Shown here piece by piece: positions 1 through 9,215 of a stretch of 58,479 nucleotides of DNA. The translations under genes and the position numbers were made by a program. The notes under the pieces were generated by a model. It ran no database searches. It saw only the letters and a program-made list of their open reading frames with translations, and was not told where the DNA came from. The first letter of the stretch is position 1. The number at the start of each line of letters is the position of its first letter. Source of the stretch: Pseudomonas borbori (GTDB lineage: Bacteria; Pseudomonadota; Gammaproteobacteria; Pseudomonadales; Pseudomonadaceae); assembly GCF_900115555.1 (NCBI RefSeq), contig NZ_FOWX01000032.1, positions 1 through 58,479 on the forward strand. The letters run 5' to 3'.

Positions 1-693
1 CGCGCCATCGCCGACAAGGTCGGTGCCCTGCTGTTCGTCGACATGGCCCACGTCGCCGGCCTGGTCGCCGCCGGCCTGTACCCCAACCCGATTCCGTTCG
101 CCGACGTGGTCACCACCACCACCCACAAGACCCTGCGCGGCCCGCGCGGCGGCCTGATCCTGGCCAAGGCCAACCCGGAGATCGAGAAGAAGCTCAATGC
201 CGCGGTGTTCCCCGGTGCCCAGGGCGGTCCGCTGATGCACGTGATCGCGGCCAAGGCGGTGTGCTTCAAGGAAGCGCTGGAGCCTGGCTTCAAGGAGTAT
301 CAAGCGCAGGTGATCAAGAACGCCCAGGCCATGGCCAAGGTGTTTATCGAGCGCGGTTTCGACGTGGTTTCCGGTGGCACCGATAACCACCTGTTCCTGG
401 TCAGCCTGATCCGTCAGGGCCTGACCGGCAAGGACGCCGACGCCGCCCTCGGGCGTGCCGGCATCACGGTGAACAAGAACTCCGTGCCCAACGACCCGCA
501 GTCGCCGTTCGTCACCTCGGGCCTGCGCATCGGCACCCCGGCGATCACCACTCGCGGCTTCAAGGAGCAACAGAGCATCGAGTTGGCCGGCTGGATCTGC
601 GACATCCTCGATCACCTCGGCGATGCCGATGTCGAGGCCCGGGTGGCCGAGTTGGCCGCCGGGCTGTGTGCCGATTATCCGGTGTATCGCTGA
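1..693 (+). CDS. glyA: Serine hydroxymethyltransferase, 3' part
   Basis: C-terminal 230 residues of a PLP enzyme that interconverts glycine plus 5,10-methylene-THF with serine plus THF; the reading frame is open to the left window edge, so the start lies outside. The PLP-lysine motif TTTTHKTLRGPRGG is intact, with the Schiff-base Lys encoded near 127-129, and the FPGAQGGPLMH segment typical of GlyA follows. It precedes the sarcosine oxidase genes on the same strand. That arrangement suits its role here: condensing the glycine and methylene-THF made by sarcosine oxidase into serine. This copy is probably the betaine-dedicated paralogue (inference from context). Confidence 0.96.
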   Translation, partial: RAIADKVGALLFVDMAHVAGLVAAGLYPNPIPFADVVTTTTHKTLRGPRGGLILAKANPEIEKKLNAAVFPGAQGGPLMHVIAAKAVCFKEALEPGFKEYQAQVIKNAQAMAKVFIERGFDVVSGGTDNHLFLVSLIRQGLTGKDADAALGRAGITVNKNSVPNDPQSPFVTSGLRIGTPAITTRGFKEQQSIELAGWICDILDHLGDADVEARVAELAAGLCADYPVYR

Positions 694-717
694 ACTCAGG
701 CGCCATACCCGCGCCCC

Positions 718-779
718 GTAGGGTGGGCCTTGGCTCACCGCAGCCGGTAACGCCGATGGTGGGTCAAGGCCCACCCTAC
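718..779. repeat. Intergenic inverted repeat (GTAGGGTGGGCC type)
   Basis: Begins GTAGGGTGGGCCTTGG and ends CCAAGGCC-like sequence in the form CAAGGCCCACCCTAC, so the outer arms pair over about 14 bases. It fills most of the gap between glyA and soxB and may act as a hairpin within the transcript. Similar GTAGG...CCTAC elements occur at other intergenic sites in this window. Confidence 0.7.
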
Positions 780-834
780 AAAGGCCGAACAGGCAATCCA
801 CGGTTAAGTTTTTACGTATCAGGAGTACCCACTG

Positions 835-2085
835 ATGCAACGTTATTCCGGCTTCGGCCTGTTCAAACACTCGTTCAGCCACCATGAGAACTGGCAGCGC
901 ATGTGGCGCAACCCGACGCCCAAGCCGGTGTACGACGTGATCATCGTCGGCGGCGGCGGCCACGGCCTGGCCACCGCCTATTACCTGGCGAAAGAGTTCG
1001 GCGTGAAGAACGTCGCGGTGATCGAGAAGGGCTGGCTGGGCGGTGGCAACACCGCGCGCAACACCACCATCGTGCGTTCCAACTACCTGTGGGACGAGTC
1101 GGCGCAGCTCTACGAGCACGCCATGAAGCTGTGGGAAGGCCTGTCCCAGGACCTCAACTACAACGTCATGTTCTCCCAGCGCGGGGTGTTCAACCTCGGC
1201 CACACCCTGCAGGACATGCGCGACATCGAGCGCCGGGTCAGCGCCAACCGGCTCAACGGCATCGATGGCGAAGTGCTGAATGCCAAGCAGGTCGAGGAGC
1301 TGATTCCCTACCTCGACTGCAGCAAGAACACCCGCTACCCGGTGATGGGCGCGTCCCTGCAGCGGCGCGGCGGCGTGGCCCGTCACGATGCCGTGGCCTG
1401 GGGCTATGCACGCGCCGCCGATGCCCTCGGCGTGGACCTGATCCAGCAGACCGAAGTGATCGGTTTCCGCAAGGAAAACGGCGTGTGCATCGGCGTGGAA
1501 ACCAACAAGGGCTTTATCGGCGGCAAGCGCGTCGGCGTGGTCACCGCCGGTAACTCCGGGCACATGGCCAAGCTCGCCGGTTTCCGCCTGCCGCTGGAAT
1601 CGCACCCGCTGCAGGCGCTGGTGTCCGAGCCGATCAAGCCGATCATCGACAGCGTGATCATGTCCAACCAGGTGCATGGCTACATCAGCCAGTCGGACAA
1701 GGGTGACCTGGTCATCGGTGCCGGCATCGACGGCTACAACGGTTATGGCCAACGTGGCTCCTACCCGACCATCGAGCACACCCTGCAGGCCATCGTCGAG
1801 ATGTTCCCGGTGCTCTCGCGGGTACGCATGAACCGCCAGTGGGGCGGCATCGTCGACACCACGCCGGACGCCTGCCCAATCATCGCCAAGACCCCGGTGC
1901 CGAACCTGTTCTTCAACTGCGGCTGGGGCACCGGCGGCTTCAAGGCCACCCCGGGTTCCGGCCATGTGTTCGCCGCCAGCCTGGCCAAGGGCGAGATGCA
2001 CCCGCTGGCCAAGGCGTTCTCGATCGAGCGCTTCCACAACGGCGCGCTGATCGACGAACACGGCGCGGCCGGGGTCGCACACTGA
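835..2085 (+). CDS. soxB: Sarcosine oxidase beta subunit
   Basis: The 416-residue FAD/FMN-binding beta subunit of heterotetrameric sarcosine oxidase, which oxidises sarcosine to glycine and passes the C1 unit to THF. A Rossmann dinucleotide motif (VIIVGGGGHGLATAYY) lies at residues 35-50. His184 in RHDAVAWG sits where this family carries its covalently bound FMN. The C-terminal WGTGGFKATPGSG segment is the usual flavin-contacting end of the family. The start is supported by AGGAG about 10 bases upstream. It is first of the soxB-D-A-G set and is expected to be cytoplasmic and induced through GbdR. Confidence 0.96.
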   Translation: MQRYSGFGLFKHSFSHHENWQRMWRNPTPKPVYDVIIVGGGGHGLATAYYLAKEFGVKNVAVIEKGWLGGGNTARNTTIVRSNYLWDESAQLYEHAMKLWEGLSQDLNYNVMFSQRGVFNLGHTLQDMRDIERRVSANRLNGIDGEVLNAKQVEELIPYLDCSKNTRYPVMGASLQRRGGVARHDAVAWGYARAADALGVDLIQQTEVIGFRKENGVCIGVETNKGFIGGKRVGVVTAGNSGHMAKLAGFRLPLESHPLQALVSEPIKPIIDSVIMSNQVHGYISQSDKGDLVIGAGIDGYNGYGQRGSYPTIEHTLQAIVEMFPVLSRVRMNRQWGGIVDTTPDACPIIAKTPVPNLFFNCGWGTGGFKATPGSGHVFAASLAKGEMHPLAKAFSIERFHNGALIDEHGAAGVAH

Positions 2086-2093
2086 TTTTGGCC

Positions 2094-2114
2094 CCCTCTC
2101 CCGGCGGGAGAGGG
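2094..2114. repeat. Short hairpin between soxB and soxD
   Basis: CCCTCTCCC and GGGAGAGGG form a perfect 9-bp stem with a 3-base loop just after the soxB stop. There is no T-run, so it looks like an intra-operon hairpin or dispersed-repeat fragment rather than a terminator. Confidence 0.6.
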
Positions 2115-2140
2115 AGGATGGTTTTCTGGAGGTTCCGACC

Positions 2141-2467
2141 ATGCTGCATATTTTCTGCCCTCACTGCGGTGAGCTGCGCTCCGAAGAGGAATTCCACGCC
2201 GCCGGTCAGGCTCATATCCCGCGCCCGCTGGATCCGAACGCCTGCACCGACGAGGAGTGGGGCGAGTACATCTTCTTCCGCGACAACCCACGCGGTATCC
2301 ACCATGAGCTGTGGATTCACGCCGCGGGCTGCCGCCAGTACTTCAACGTCACCCGCCACACGGTGACCTACGAAATTCTCGAAACCTACAAGATCGGCGA
2401 AAAACCCGGCGTGACTGAAGCCAGCCTCGCCGCGAAGAAGGCCGTCGCCCAAGGAGTAACGGCATGA
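2141..2467 (+). CDS. soxD: Sarcosine oxidase delta subunit
   Basis: A 108-residue subunit of heterotetrameric sarcosine oxidase. In this family it is a small zinc-binding protein at the edge of the complex. The N-terminal FCPHCGELR supplies a CxxC pair, and HAAGCRQYF supplies another Cys/His cluster, consistent with structural zinc. TGGAGG lies 8 bases before the ATG. The last codon overlaps the soxA start as ATGA, indicating translational coupling. Confidence 0.96.
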   Translation: MLHIFCPHCGELRSEEEFHAAGQAHIPRPLDPNACTDEEWGEYIFFRDNPRGIHHELWIHAAGCRQYFNVTRHTVTYEILETYKIGEKPGVTEASLAAKKAVAQGVTA

Positions 2468-5400
2468 GCCAGATCAATCGCCTTTCCCAGGGCGGCCGCA
2501 TCGACCGCAGCCAGCCGCTGAGCTTCAGCTTCAACGGCCAAAATTATCAGGGCTATGCCGGCGACACCCTGGCCGCCGCCCTGCTGGCCAACGGCGTCGA
2601 CGTGGTCGGCCGCAGCTTCAAGTACTCGCGCCCGCGCGGCATCGTCGCCGCCGGTGCCGAAGAGCCGAATGCCGTGCTGCAGATCGGCAGCACCGAAGCG
2701 GCGCAGATCCCCAACGTGCGTGCCACCCAGCAGGCGCTGTACGCCGGCCTGGTGGCCAGCAGCGTGAACGGCTGGCCGAGCGTCAACACCGACCTGATGG
2801 GCATCCTCGGCAAGGTCGGCGGCGGCATGATGCCGCCCGGGTTCTACTACAAGACCTTCATGTACCCGCAGAACCTCTGGCTGACCTACGAGAAGTACAT
2901 CCGCAAGGCCGCAGGGTTGGGTCGCGCGCCCAAGGAAAACGATCCGGACAGCTACGACTACATGAACCAGCACTGCGACGTGCTGGTGGTCGGCGGCGGC
3001 GCCGCCGGTCTGGCCGCGGCACTGGCCGCCGGGCGTAGCGGTGCGCGGGTGATCCTCGCCGACGAGCAGGAAGAGTTCGGCGGCAGCCTGCTCAGCACCC
3101 GCGAGACCCTCGACGGCAAGCCGGCCAGCGACTGGGCCGCCAAGGCTATCGCCGAACTGGAGAAGATGACGGAAGTCACCCTGCTGCCGCGCGCCACGGT
3201 GAACGGCTACCACGACCACAACTTCCTGACCATCCACCAGCGCCTCACCGATCACCTCGGCGAAGTCGCGCCCATGGGTCAGGTGCGCCAGCGCATGCAC
3301 CGTGTGCGCGCCAAGCGTGTGGTGCTGGCCACCGGCGCCCACGAGCGGCCGCTGGTGTATGCCAACAACGACGTGCCGGGCAACATGCTGGCCGATGCCG
3401 TGTCCACCTACGTACGTCGTTACGGCGTGGCGCCGGGCCGCCAGCTGGTGCTGTCGACCACCAACGACTATGCCTACCGCGTGGTCCTCGACTGGCTCGA
3501 TGCCGGCCAGCAGGTGGTCGCGGTCGCCGATGCGCGGAGCAATCCGCGTGGCGCCTGGGTCGAGGAAGCACGCAAGCGTGGCGTGCGCATCCTCACCGGC
3601 AGTGCGGTGGTCGAGGCGCGTGGCAGCAAGCGGGTCAACGCGGCGCGGATCTGCGCCATCGACCTGAAAAACCATACGGTCGCCAGCCCCGGCGAAGTGC
3701 TCGACTGCGACCTGATCGTCAGCTCCGGCGGCTACAGCCCGGTGGTGCACCTGGCCTCGCACCTCGGCGGCAAGCCGACCTGGCAGGAAGACATCCTCGC
3801 CTTCGTCCCCGGTGAAGGCCTGCAGAAGCGCCTGTGCGCCGGTGCGGTAAACGGCATCTTCGCCCTCGGCGCCAGCCTCGCCGACGGTTTCGAGGCCGGC
3901 GCGACAGCCGCCGCCGAAGCCGGCTTCAAGCAGGTCGCCGGCAGCCTGCCGAAGGTCGAGAAGCGCCACGAGGAGCCGGCCGTCGCGCTGTTCCAGGTGC
4001 CCCACGACAAATCCACGGCGCGTGCGCCCAAGCAGTTCGTCGACCTGCAGAACGACGTCACCGCCGCCGGTATCGAGCTGGCCACCCGCGAGGGCTTCGA
4101 GTCGGTCGAGCACGTCAAACGTTACACCGCCCTGGGCTTCGGTACCGACCAGGGCAAGCTGGGCAACATCAACGGCCTGGCCATCGCCGCCCGTTCGCTG
4201 GGCATCAGCATCCCCGAGATGGGCACCACCATGTTCCGCCCGAACTACACCCCGGTGACCTTCGGCGCCCTCGCCGGGCGCAACTGCGGGCCGCTGTTCG
4301 AGGCCAAGCGCTACACCGCCATGCAAGCCTGGCACCTGCAGAACGGCGCCGAGTTCGAGGACGTCGGCCAGTGGAAGCGCCCCTGGTACTTCCCGAAAGC
4401 CGGTGAAGACCTGCACGCCGCCGTGGCTCGCGAGTGCCTGGCGGTGCGCAACGCGGTGGGCATCCTCGACGCCTCGACCCTGGGCAAGATCGACATCCAG
4501 GGCCCGGACGCGCGCGAGTTCCTCAACCGCGTCTACACCAACGCCTGGACCAAGCTGGACGTGGGCAAGGCGCGCTACGGCCTGATGTGCAAGGAAGACG
4601 GCATGGTCTTCGACGACGGCGTGACCGCCTGTCTGGCCGACAACCACTTCCTCATGACCACCACCACCGGCGGCGCCGCGCGGGTGCTGGAATGGCTGGA
4701 AATCTACCACCAGACCGAATGGCCGGAGCTCAAGGTGTACTTCACCTCGGTCACCGACCACTGGGCGACCATGACCCTGTCCGGCCCCAACAGCCGCAAG
4801 CTGCTGGCCGAGGTCACCGACATCGACCTGGACAAGGACGCCTTCCCCTTCATGACCTGGAAGGAAGGCAAGGTCGGCGGCGTGCCGGCGCGGGTGTTCC
4901 GCATCTCCTTCACCGGCGAGCTGAGCTATGAAGTCAACATCCAGGCCGACTACGCCCTGGCGGTGTGGGAAAAGATCATCGCCGCCGGCAAGAAGCACGG
5001 CCTGACCCCCTACGGCACCGAGACCATGCACGTGCTGCGCGCCGAGAAGGGTTTCATCATCGTCGGCCAGGATACCGACGGTTCGGTGACCCCGGACGAC
5101 CTCGGCATGGGCTGGTGCGTCGGTCGCAGCAAACCCTTCTCCTGGATCGGCTGGCGCGGCATGAACCGTGAGGACTGCCTCAAGGAAAACCGCAAGCAGC
5201 TGGTCGGCCTCAAGCCCGTGGACCCGAACAAGGTACTGCCGGAAGGCGCGCAACTGGTGTTCGACCCGAAACAGTCGATTCCGATGACCATGGTCGGCCA
5301 CGTCACCTCCAGCTACATGAGTTCGGCGCTGAACTATTCGCTCGCCATGGCCCTGGTCAAGGGCGGTCTCAAGCGCATCGGCGAGCGGGTGTTCGCCCCG

Positions 5401-5481
5401 CTGGTGGATGGCAGCGTGATCGAAGCCGAAATCGTCAGTCCCGTGTTCTATGACCCGAAAGGGGATCGCCAGAATGTCTAA
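2464..5481 (+). CDS. soxA: Sarcosine oxidase alpha subunit
   Basis: The 1005-residue large subunit. An N-terminal ferredoxin-like region contains YQGYAGDTLAAALLANG near residues 28-45. A pyridine-nucleotide/NAD-binding domain follows, with VLVVGGGAAGLAAALAAG around 172-190. From about residue 600 a GcvT/aminomethyltransferase-like domain binds THF, with YGTETMHVLRAEKGF near 845-860. The subunit channels the iminium product to THF to form 5,10-methylene-THF. Length and domain order are normal for the family. It overlaps soxD by 4 bases and soxG by 8 bases. Confidence 0.97.
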   Translation: MSQINRLSQGGRIDRSQPLSFSFNGQNYQGYAGDTLAAALLANGVDVVGRSFKYSRPRGIVAAGAEEPNAVLQIGSTEAAQIPNVRATQQALYAGLVASSVNGWPSVNTDLMGILGKVGGGMMPPGFYYKTFMYPQNLWLTYEKYIRKAAGLGRAPKENDPDSYDYMNQHCDVLVVGGGAAGLAAALAAGRSGARVILADEQEEFGGSLLSTRETLDGKPASDWAAKAIAELEKMTEVTLLPRATVNGYHDHNFLTIHQRLTDHLGEVAPMGQVRQRMHRVRAKRVVLATGAHERPLVYANNDVPGNMLADAVSTYVRRYGVAPGRQLVLSTTNDYAYRVVLDWLDAGQQVVAVADARSNPRGAWVEEARKRGVRILTGSAVVEARGSKRVNAARICAIDLKNHTVASPGEVLDCDLIVSSGGYSPVVHLASHLGGKPTWQEDILAFVPGEGLQKRLCAGAVNGIFALGASLADGFEAGATAAAEAGFKQVAGSLPKVEKRHEEPAVALFQVPHDKSTARAPKQFVDLQNDVTAAGIELATREGFESVEHVKRYTALGFGTDQGKLGNINGLAIAARSLGISIPEMGTTMFRPNYTPVTFGALAGRNCGPLFEAKRYTAMQAWHLQNGAEFEDVGQWKRPWYFPKAGEDLHAAVARECLAVRNAVGILDASTLGKIDIQGPDAREFLNRVYTNAWTKLDVGKARYGLMCKEDGMVFDDGVTACLADNHFLMTTTTGGAARVLEWLEIYHQTEWPELKVYFTSVTDHWATMTLSGPNSRKLLAEVTDIDLDKDAFPFMTWKEGKVGGVPARVFRISFTGELSYEVNIQADYALAVWEKIIAAGKKHGLTPYGTETMHVLRAEKGFIIVGQDTDGSVTPDDLGMGWCVGRSKPFSWIGWRGMNREDCLKENRKQLVGLKPVDPNKVLPEGAQLVFDPKQSIPMTMVGHVTSSYMSSALNYSLAMALVKGGLKRIGERVFAPLVDGSVIEAEIVSPVFYDPKGDRQNV

Positions 5482-6103
5482 CGTCAACGTTTACCAGCAA
5501 CGCCCCGACGCCGGCCATGCCGAGTCGCCACTGTTTCACGCCGGCCTCGACGAGCTGGCGCGCAAGGGCAAGAGCAGCGCCGGGGTGCGCCTGCGCGAGA
5601 AAAAACTGCTCGGCCACCTGACCCTGCGTGGCGACGCCAGCGACCCGGATTTCGCCGGTGGCGTGCACAAGGCCCTGGGCCTTGAGCTGCCGGTGGCCCT
5701 GACCCTGGTGGCCAATGGCGCCACCTCGCTGCAGTGGCTGGGCCCGGACGAGTGGCTGCTGATCGTGCCCGGCGGCAGCGAGTTCGCCGTCGAGCAGAAA
5801 CTGCGCGCCGCCCTGGACGGTCAGCACATCGCGGTGGTGAATGTCAGCGGCGGCCAGACCCTGGTCGAACTGAAGGGGCCGAAAGTCCGCGAGATGCTGA
5901 TGAAATCGAGCATCTACGACGTCCACCCGAGCAACTTCCCGGTGGGCAAGGCGGTCGGCACCATGTTCGCCAAGTCGCAACTGGTGATCCGCCACACCGG
6001 CGAAGACACCTGGGAACTGGTGGTTCGCCGCAGCTTCGCCGACTACATCTGGCTGTGGCTGCAGGATGCCAGCGCCGAGTATGGCCTGGCGATCGAGGCG
6101 TAG
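5474..6103 (+). CDS. soxG: Sarcosine oxidase gamma subunit
   Basis: A 209-residue GcvT-related gamma subunit that stabilises the alpha/beta interface of sarcosine oxidase. The start at 5474 (MSNVNVYQQ) is chosen over an in-frame codon 24 bases upstream because it gives an 8-base overlap with soxA and matches the family N-terminus. Typical family segments are LQWLGPDEWLL and DISGGQT-like VVNVSGGQTLVEL. Its TAG stop lies inside the left end of a dispersed repeat (6100-6198), so the repeat has landed exactly at the gene's 3' end. Confidence 0.95.
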   Translation: MSNVNVYQQRPDAGHAESPLFHAGLDELARKGKSSAGVRLREKKLLGHLTLRGDASDPDFAGGVHKALGLELPVALTLVANGATSLQWLGPDEWLLIVPGGSEFAVEQKLRAALDGQHIAVVNVSGGQTLVELKGPKVREMLMKSSIYDVHPSNFPVGKAVGTMFAKSQLVIRHTGEDTWELVVRRSFADYIWLWLQDASAEYGLAIEA

Positions 6104-6198
6104 GTTGGGTGGAGGAGCGCAGCGACGATACCCAACGCTGCGTTCCCGGAATCCGCTGAAAGGGCTGTTGGGTATCGCTTCGCTCAACACCAACCTAC
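6100..6198. repeat. Dispersed inverted repeat at soxG 3' end
   Basis: Left end GTAGGTTGGGTGGAGGAGCG and right end CAACACCAACCTAC are inverted. Internal GATACCCAAC and GTTGGGTATC form a second inverted pair. The element occupies almost all of the soxG-purU gap and contains the soxG stop codon. Confidence 0.75.
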
Positions 6199-6222
6199 GG
6201 TCACTCCGCATTGGAGATCGAT

Positions 6223-7086
6223 ATGAGCCGCACCCCCGACACCTGGATTCTCACCGCCCACTGCCCGAGCGTGCTCGGCACCGTGGACGCGGTGACGCGC
6301 TTCCTGTTCGAGCAACGCTGCTATGTCACCGAGCACCATTCGTTCGATGACCGGCTGTCCTCGCGCTTCTTCATCCGCGTCGAGTTCCGTCAGCCCGACG
6401 GCTTCGACGAGCAGGCCTTCCGCACCGGCCTGGACGAGCGCCTGACGCCCTTCCAGATGCACACCGAACTGACCCCGCCGGGCTACCGGGCCAAGGTGGT
6501 GCTGATGGTGAGCAAGGCCGATCATTGCCTGAATGACCTGCTCTACCGCCAGCGCATCGGTCACCTGGCCATGGATGTGGTGGCGGTGGTGTCCAATCAC
6601 CCGGATCTGGAACCGCTGGCGCGCTGGCACGATATTCCCTACCACCACTTCCCCCTCGACCCCAACGACAAGCCGGCGCAGGAGCGCCAGGTGCTGCAGG
6701 TGATCGAGGACACAGGCGCCGAACTGGTGGTGCTCGCCCGCTACATGCAGGTGCTGTCGCCGGAGCTGTGCCGCAAGCTGGATGGCTGGGCGATCAATAT
6801 CCACCACTCGCTGCTGCCCGGTTTCAAGGGCGCCAAGCCCTACCACCAGGCGTACCAGAAGGGCGTCAAGCTGGTCGGTGCCACCGCCCACTACATCAAC
6901 AACGACCTCGACGAGGGGCCGATCATCGCCCAGGGCGTGGAGGCGGTGGATCACGCCCACTACCCCGAAGACCTGGTCGACAAGGGGCGCGACATCGAGT
7001 GCCAGACCCTGGCCAAGGCCATTGCCTACCACCTCGAGCGGCGGGTGTTCCTCAACGCCAACCGCACCGTGGTGCTGCACGCGTAG
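6223..7086 (+). CDS. purU: Formyltetrahydrofolate deformylase (copy 1)
   Basis: A 287-residue cytoplasmic enzyme that hydrolyses 10-formyl-THF to formate and THF, draining C1 units produced by sarcosine oxidase. An N-terminal ACT domain (about residues 6-85) is followed by a formyltransferase fold. The catalytic Asn/His/Asp signature is visible as INIHHSLLPGF and then DLDEGPII. The ATG at 6223 is preferred to an in-frame TTG 12 bases upstream because GGAG sits 6 bases before it. It lies in the glyA-soxBDAG-purU-fdhA series. A second copy is at 50745-51629. Confidence 0.95.
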   Translation: MSRTPDTWILTAHCPSVLGTVDAVTRFLFEQRCYVTEHHSFDDRLSSRFFIRVEFRQPDGFDEQAFRTGLDERLTPFQMHTELTPPGYRAKVVLMVSKADHCLNDLLYRQRIGHLAMDVVAVVSNHPDLEPLARWHDIPYHHFPLDPNDKPAQERQVLQVIEDTGAELVVLARYMQVLSPELCRKLDGWAINIHHSLLPGFKGAKPYHQAYQKGVKLVGATAHYINNDLDEGPIIAQGVEAVDHAHYPEDLVDKGRDIECQTLAKAIAYHLERRVFLNANRTVVLHA

Positions 7087-7263
7087 TTCGGCGGATGGGT
7101 TAGCCGCTCAGCGCGCCTAATCCATCGCCAACACAAAGCCGGAGAGGTTTTACCGCACTCACTGCCTTGCTGCGGTCTCTCCAGCAACAGATCCAAGCTC
7201 CAGTGCAAGGCCGCGTGGCCGCAGGTCGCGCCTTTGTATCCACAACAACAAAGGAGACATCCA

Positions 7264-8463
7264 ATGTCAGGTAATCGTGGCGTCGTCTATCTCGGCGCAG
7301 GCAAGGTCGAAGTCCAGAAAATCGACTATCCGAAAATGCAGGATCCGCGCGGCAAGAAGATCGAGCACGGGGTGATCCTGCGCGTGGTTTCCACCAACAT
7401 CTGCGGCTCCGACCAGCACATGGTGCGCGGCCGCACCACCGCGCAAACCGGCCTGGTACTGGGCCATGAAATCACCGGCGAAGTGATCGAAAAGGGTCGC
7501 GACGTCGAGAACCTGCAGATCGGCGACCTGGTCTCGGTGCCGTTCAACGTCGCCTGCGGCCGCTGCCGCTCGTGCAAGGAACAACACACCGGGGTCTGCC
7601 TGTCGGTTAACCCGGCCCGTCCCGGCGGCGCCTACGGCTACGTCGACATGGGCGACTGGACCGGCGGCCAGGCCGAATACGCCATGGTGCCCTACGCCGA
7701 CTTCAACCTGCTCAAGCTGCCGGACCGCGACCGGGCGATGGAGAAGATCCGTGACCTGACCTGCCTGTCCGACATCCTGCCGACCGGCTACCACGGCGCG
7801 GTCACCGCCGGCGTCGGCCCGGGCAGCAGCGTGTACATCGCCGGTGCCGGTCCAGTCGGTCTGGCGGCAGCCGCCTCGGCGCGCCTGCTCGGCGCGGCGG
7901 TGGTGATCGTCGGCGACGTCAACCCGGTGCGTCTGGTGCATGCCAAGGCCCAGGGCTTCGAAATCGCCGACCTGTCGCTGGACATCCCGCTGCACGAACA
8001 GATCGCCGCCCTGCTCGGCGAGCCGGAAGTCGACTGCGCCATCGACGCGGTGGGCTTCGAGGCCCGCGGTCACGGTCATGACGGTGTGCAGCACGAGGCT
8101 CCGGCCACCGTGCTCAACTCGCTGATGGGTGTGGTCCGGGTCGCCGGCAAGATCGGCATCCCCGGCCTGTACGTCACCGACGATCCAGGCGCGGTCGATG
8201 CCGCCGCCAAGAAGGGCGCCCTGAGCATCCGCTTCGGCCTCGGCTGGGCCAAGTCGCACAGCTTCCACACCGGCCAGACCCCGGTGATGAAGTACAACCG
8301 CCAGCTGATGCAGGCGATCATGTGGGATCGGATCAACATCGCCGAAGTGGTGGGCGTACAGGTGATCAGCCTGGACGACGCACCCAATGGCTACCACGAG
8401 TTCGACGCCGGCGTGCCGAAGAAATTCGTCATCGACCCGCACAAGCTGTTCAGCGCCGCCTGA
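7264..8463 (+). CDS. fdhA: Formaldehyde dehydrogenase, glutathione-independent
   Basis: A 399-residue zinc-dependent NAD dehydrogenase of the medium-chain family that oxidises formaldehyde without glutathione. Zinc-ligand motifs are present: NICGSDQH and GHEITGE (catalytic zinc) and CGRCRSCKEQHTGVC (structural zinc). The nucleotide fold contains YIAGAGPVGLAAAA. ATG 7264 is chosen, with AAAGGAG upstream; an in-frame start 30 bases earlier lacks support. It would detoxify formaldehyde released by DgcAB and by uncoupled sarcosine oxidase. It is the last gene before a strong terminator. Confidence 0.95.
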   Translation: MSGNRGVVYLGAGKVEVQKIDYPKMQDPRGKKIEHGVILRVVSTNICGSDQHMVRGRTTAQTGLVLGHEITGEVIEKGRDVENLQIGDLVSVPFNVACGRCRSCKEQHTGVCLSVNPARPGGAYGYVDMGDWTGGQAEYAMVPYADFNLLKLPDRDRAMEKIRDLTCLSDILPTGYHGAVTAGVGPGSSVYIAGAGPVGLAAAASARLLGAAVVIVGDVNPVRLVHAKAQGFEIADLSLDIPLHEQIAALLGEPEVDCAIDAVGFEARGHGHDGVQHEAPATVLNSLMGVVRVAGKIGIPGLYVTDDPGAVDAAAKKGALSIRFGLGWAKSHSFHTGQTPVMKYNRQLMQAIMWDRINIAEVVGVQVISLDDAPNGYHEFDAGVPKKFVIDPHKLFSAA

Positions 8464-8514
8464 AACCAATGCCTAACCTGGGCCGCCCCCGCGTGTGGGC
8501 GGCGCCAGTCTTTC

Positions 8515-8538
8515 GGGAGCCTTGCGGCTCCCTTTTTT
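8515..8538 (+). terminator. Rho-independent terminator after fdhA
   Basis: GGGAGCC/GGCTCCC gives a perfect 7-bp stem with a TTGC loop, followed by six T residues (8533-8538). It lies 52 bases after fdhA and abuts the convergent cdhB stop codon. Confidence 0.88.
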
Positions 8539-9022
8539 ATGCGCGCGATTTAACGGTCGTGGCGGGCAGGCCAATGATCCGGCCGACATGGACGGGCCGC
8601 GGCAGATCGCGGTGCGCCTCGTAGAGTGCCTGCACGGCTGCCAGCACCGCGTCGTCGAACGGCGCCGAGCGCGCGCCCAGGCTGTCGACGTTCATCAGCA
8701 TCTGCTCGCTGGCCGCCAGCAGCTGCCCGCCGCCCGGATAATAGAGGCCGTGATGGATATGCAGACGCTTGCGGTCATGCGCCAACAGCTGGGTACGCAC
8801 CTCGACCTCGACGCCGAGCTTGACCTCGGCCAGGTAGTTGAGGTGGCACTCCAGGGTGTACAGGCTGTGACCCGTGCGTGCGCGCCCGGCCTCGTCGAGG
8901 CCGAGCCGGTCCATCAGCGCGTCGGTGGCATAGCTGAAGATCAGCAGGTAGAAGGCGTCGCGCAGGTGGCCGTTGTAGTCGACCCACTCGGGCAGGATGG
9001 CGGTGCGGTAGGGGGTGAGCAT
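8537..9022 (-). CDS. cdhB: Betainyl-CoA thioesterase (carnitine degradation)
   Basis: A 161-residue hotdog-fold thioesterase. The motif PEWVDYNGHLRDAFYLLIF carries the acidic active-site residue seen in 4-hydroxybenzoyl-CoA-type thioesterases. In pseudomonad carnitine catabolism this protein hydrolyses betainyl-CoA to glycine betaine and CoA. The assignment rests on family plus position immediately downstream of carnitine dehydrogenase and the dehydrocarnitine-cleaving enzyme. It is separated from cdhA by a REP-like element. Its 3' end faces the fdhA terminator. Confidence 0.88.
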   Translation of the reverse strand: MLTPYRTAILPEWVDYNGHLRDAFYLLIFSYATDALMDRLGLDEAGRARTGHSLYTLECHLNYLAEVKLGVEVEVRTQLLAHDRKRLHIHHGLYYPGGGQLLAASEQMLMNVDSLGARSAPFDDAVLAAVQALYEAHRDLPRPVHVGRIIGLPATTVKSRA

Positions 9023-9125
9023 GGCGGTGATGATCCTCGACGTTGTACGAAACCCGTAGGGCGGACTCAGGAGCGTAGCGAACAGTCCGCCAGCGAGCGG
9101 CGTACTGTTGCGCGAGCGGACCGTC

Positions 9126-9194
9126 GTAGGAGCGGGCCATGCCCGCGATTGGATTTTTCGCGGGCATGGAACTAGGCGCTCCCCCCGCTCCTAC
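9126..9194. repeat. REP-like element, cdhB-cdhA gap
   Basis: GTAGGAGCGGGCCATGCCCG opens the element and CCCGCTCCTAC closes it. Internal ATGCCCGCG and CGCGGGCAT pair. A near copy is at 10219-10287 on the other side of cdhA. Confidence 0.8.
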
Positions 9195-9215
9195 GGGTTC
9201 TGCGCCGCGACAGGG

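Noticed and set aside
2386..5487. A 1033-codon open frame antisense to soxA
   Set aside because: It mirrors soxA exactly, has a low-complexity His/Ala/Gly/Val composition and no family motif; long antisense frames are usual in high-GC genes.
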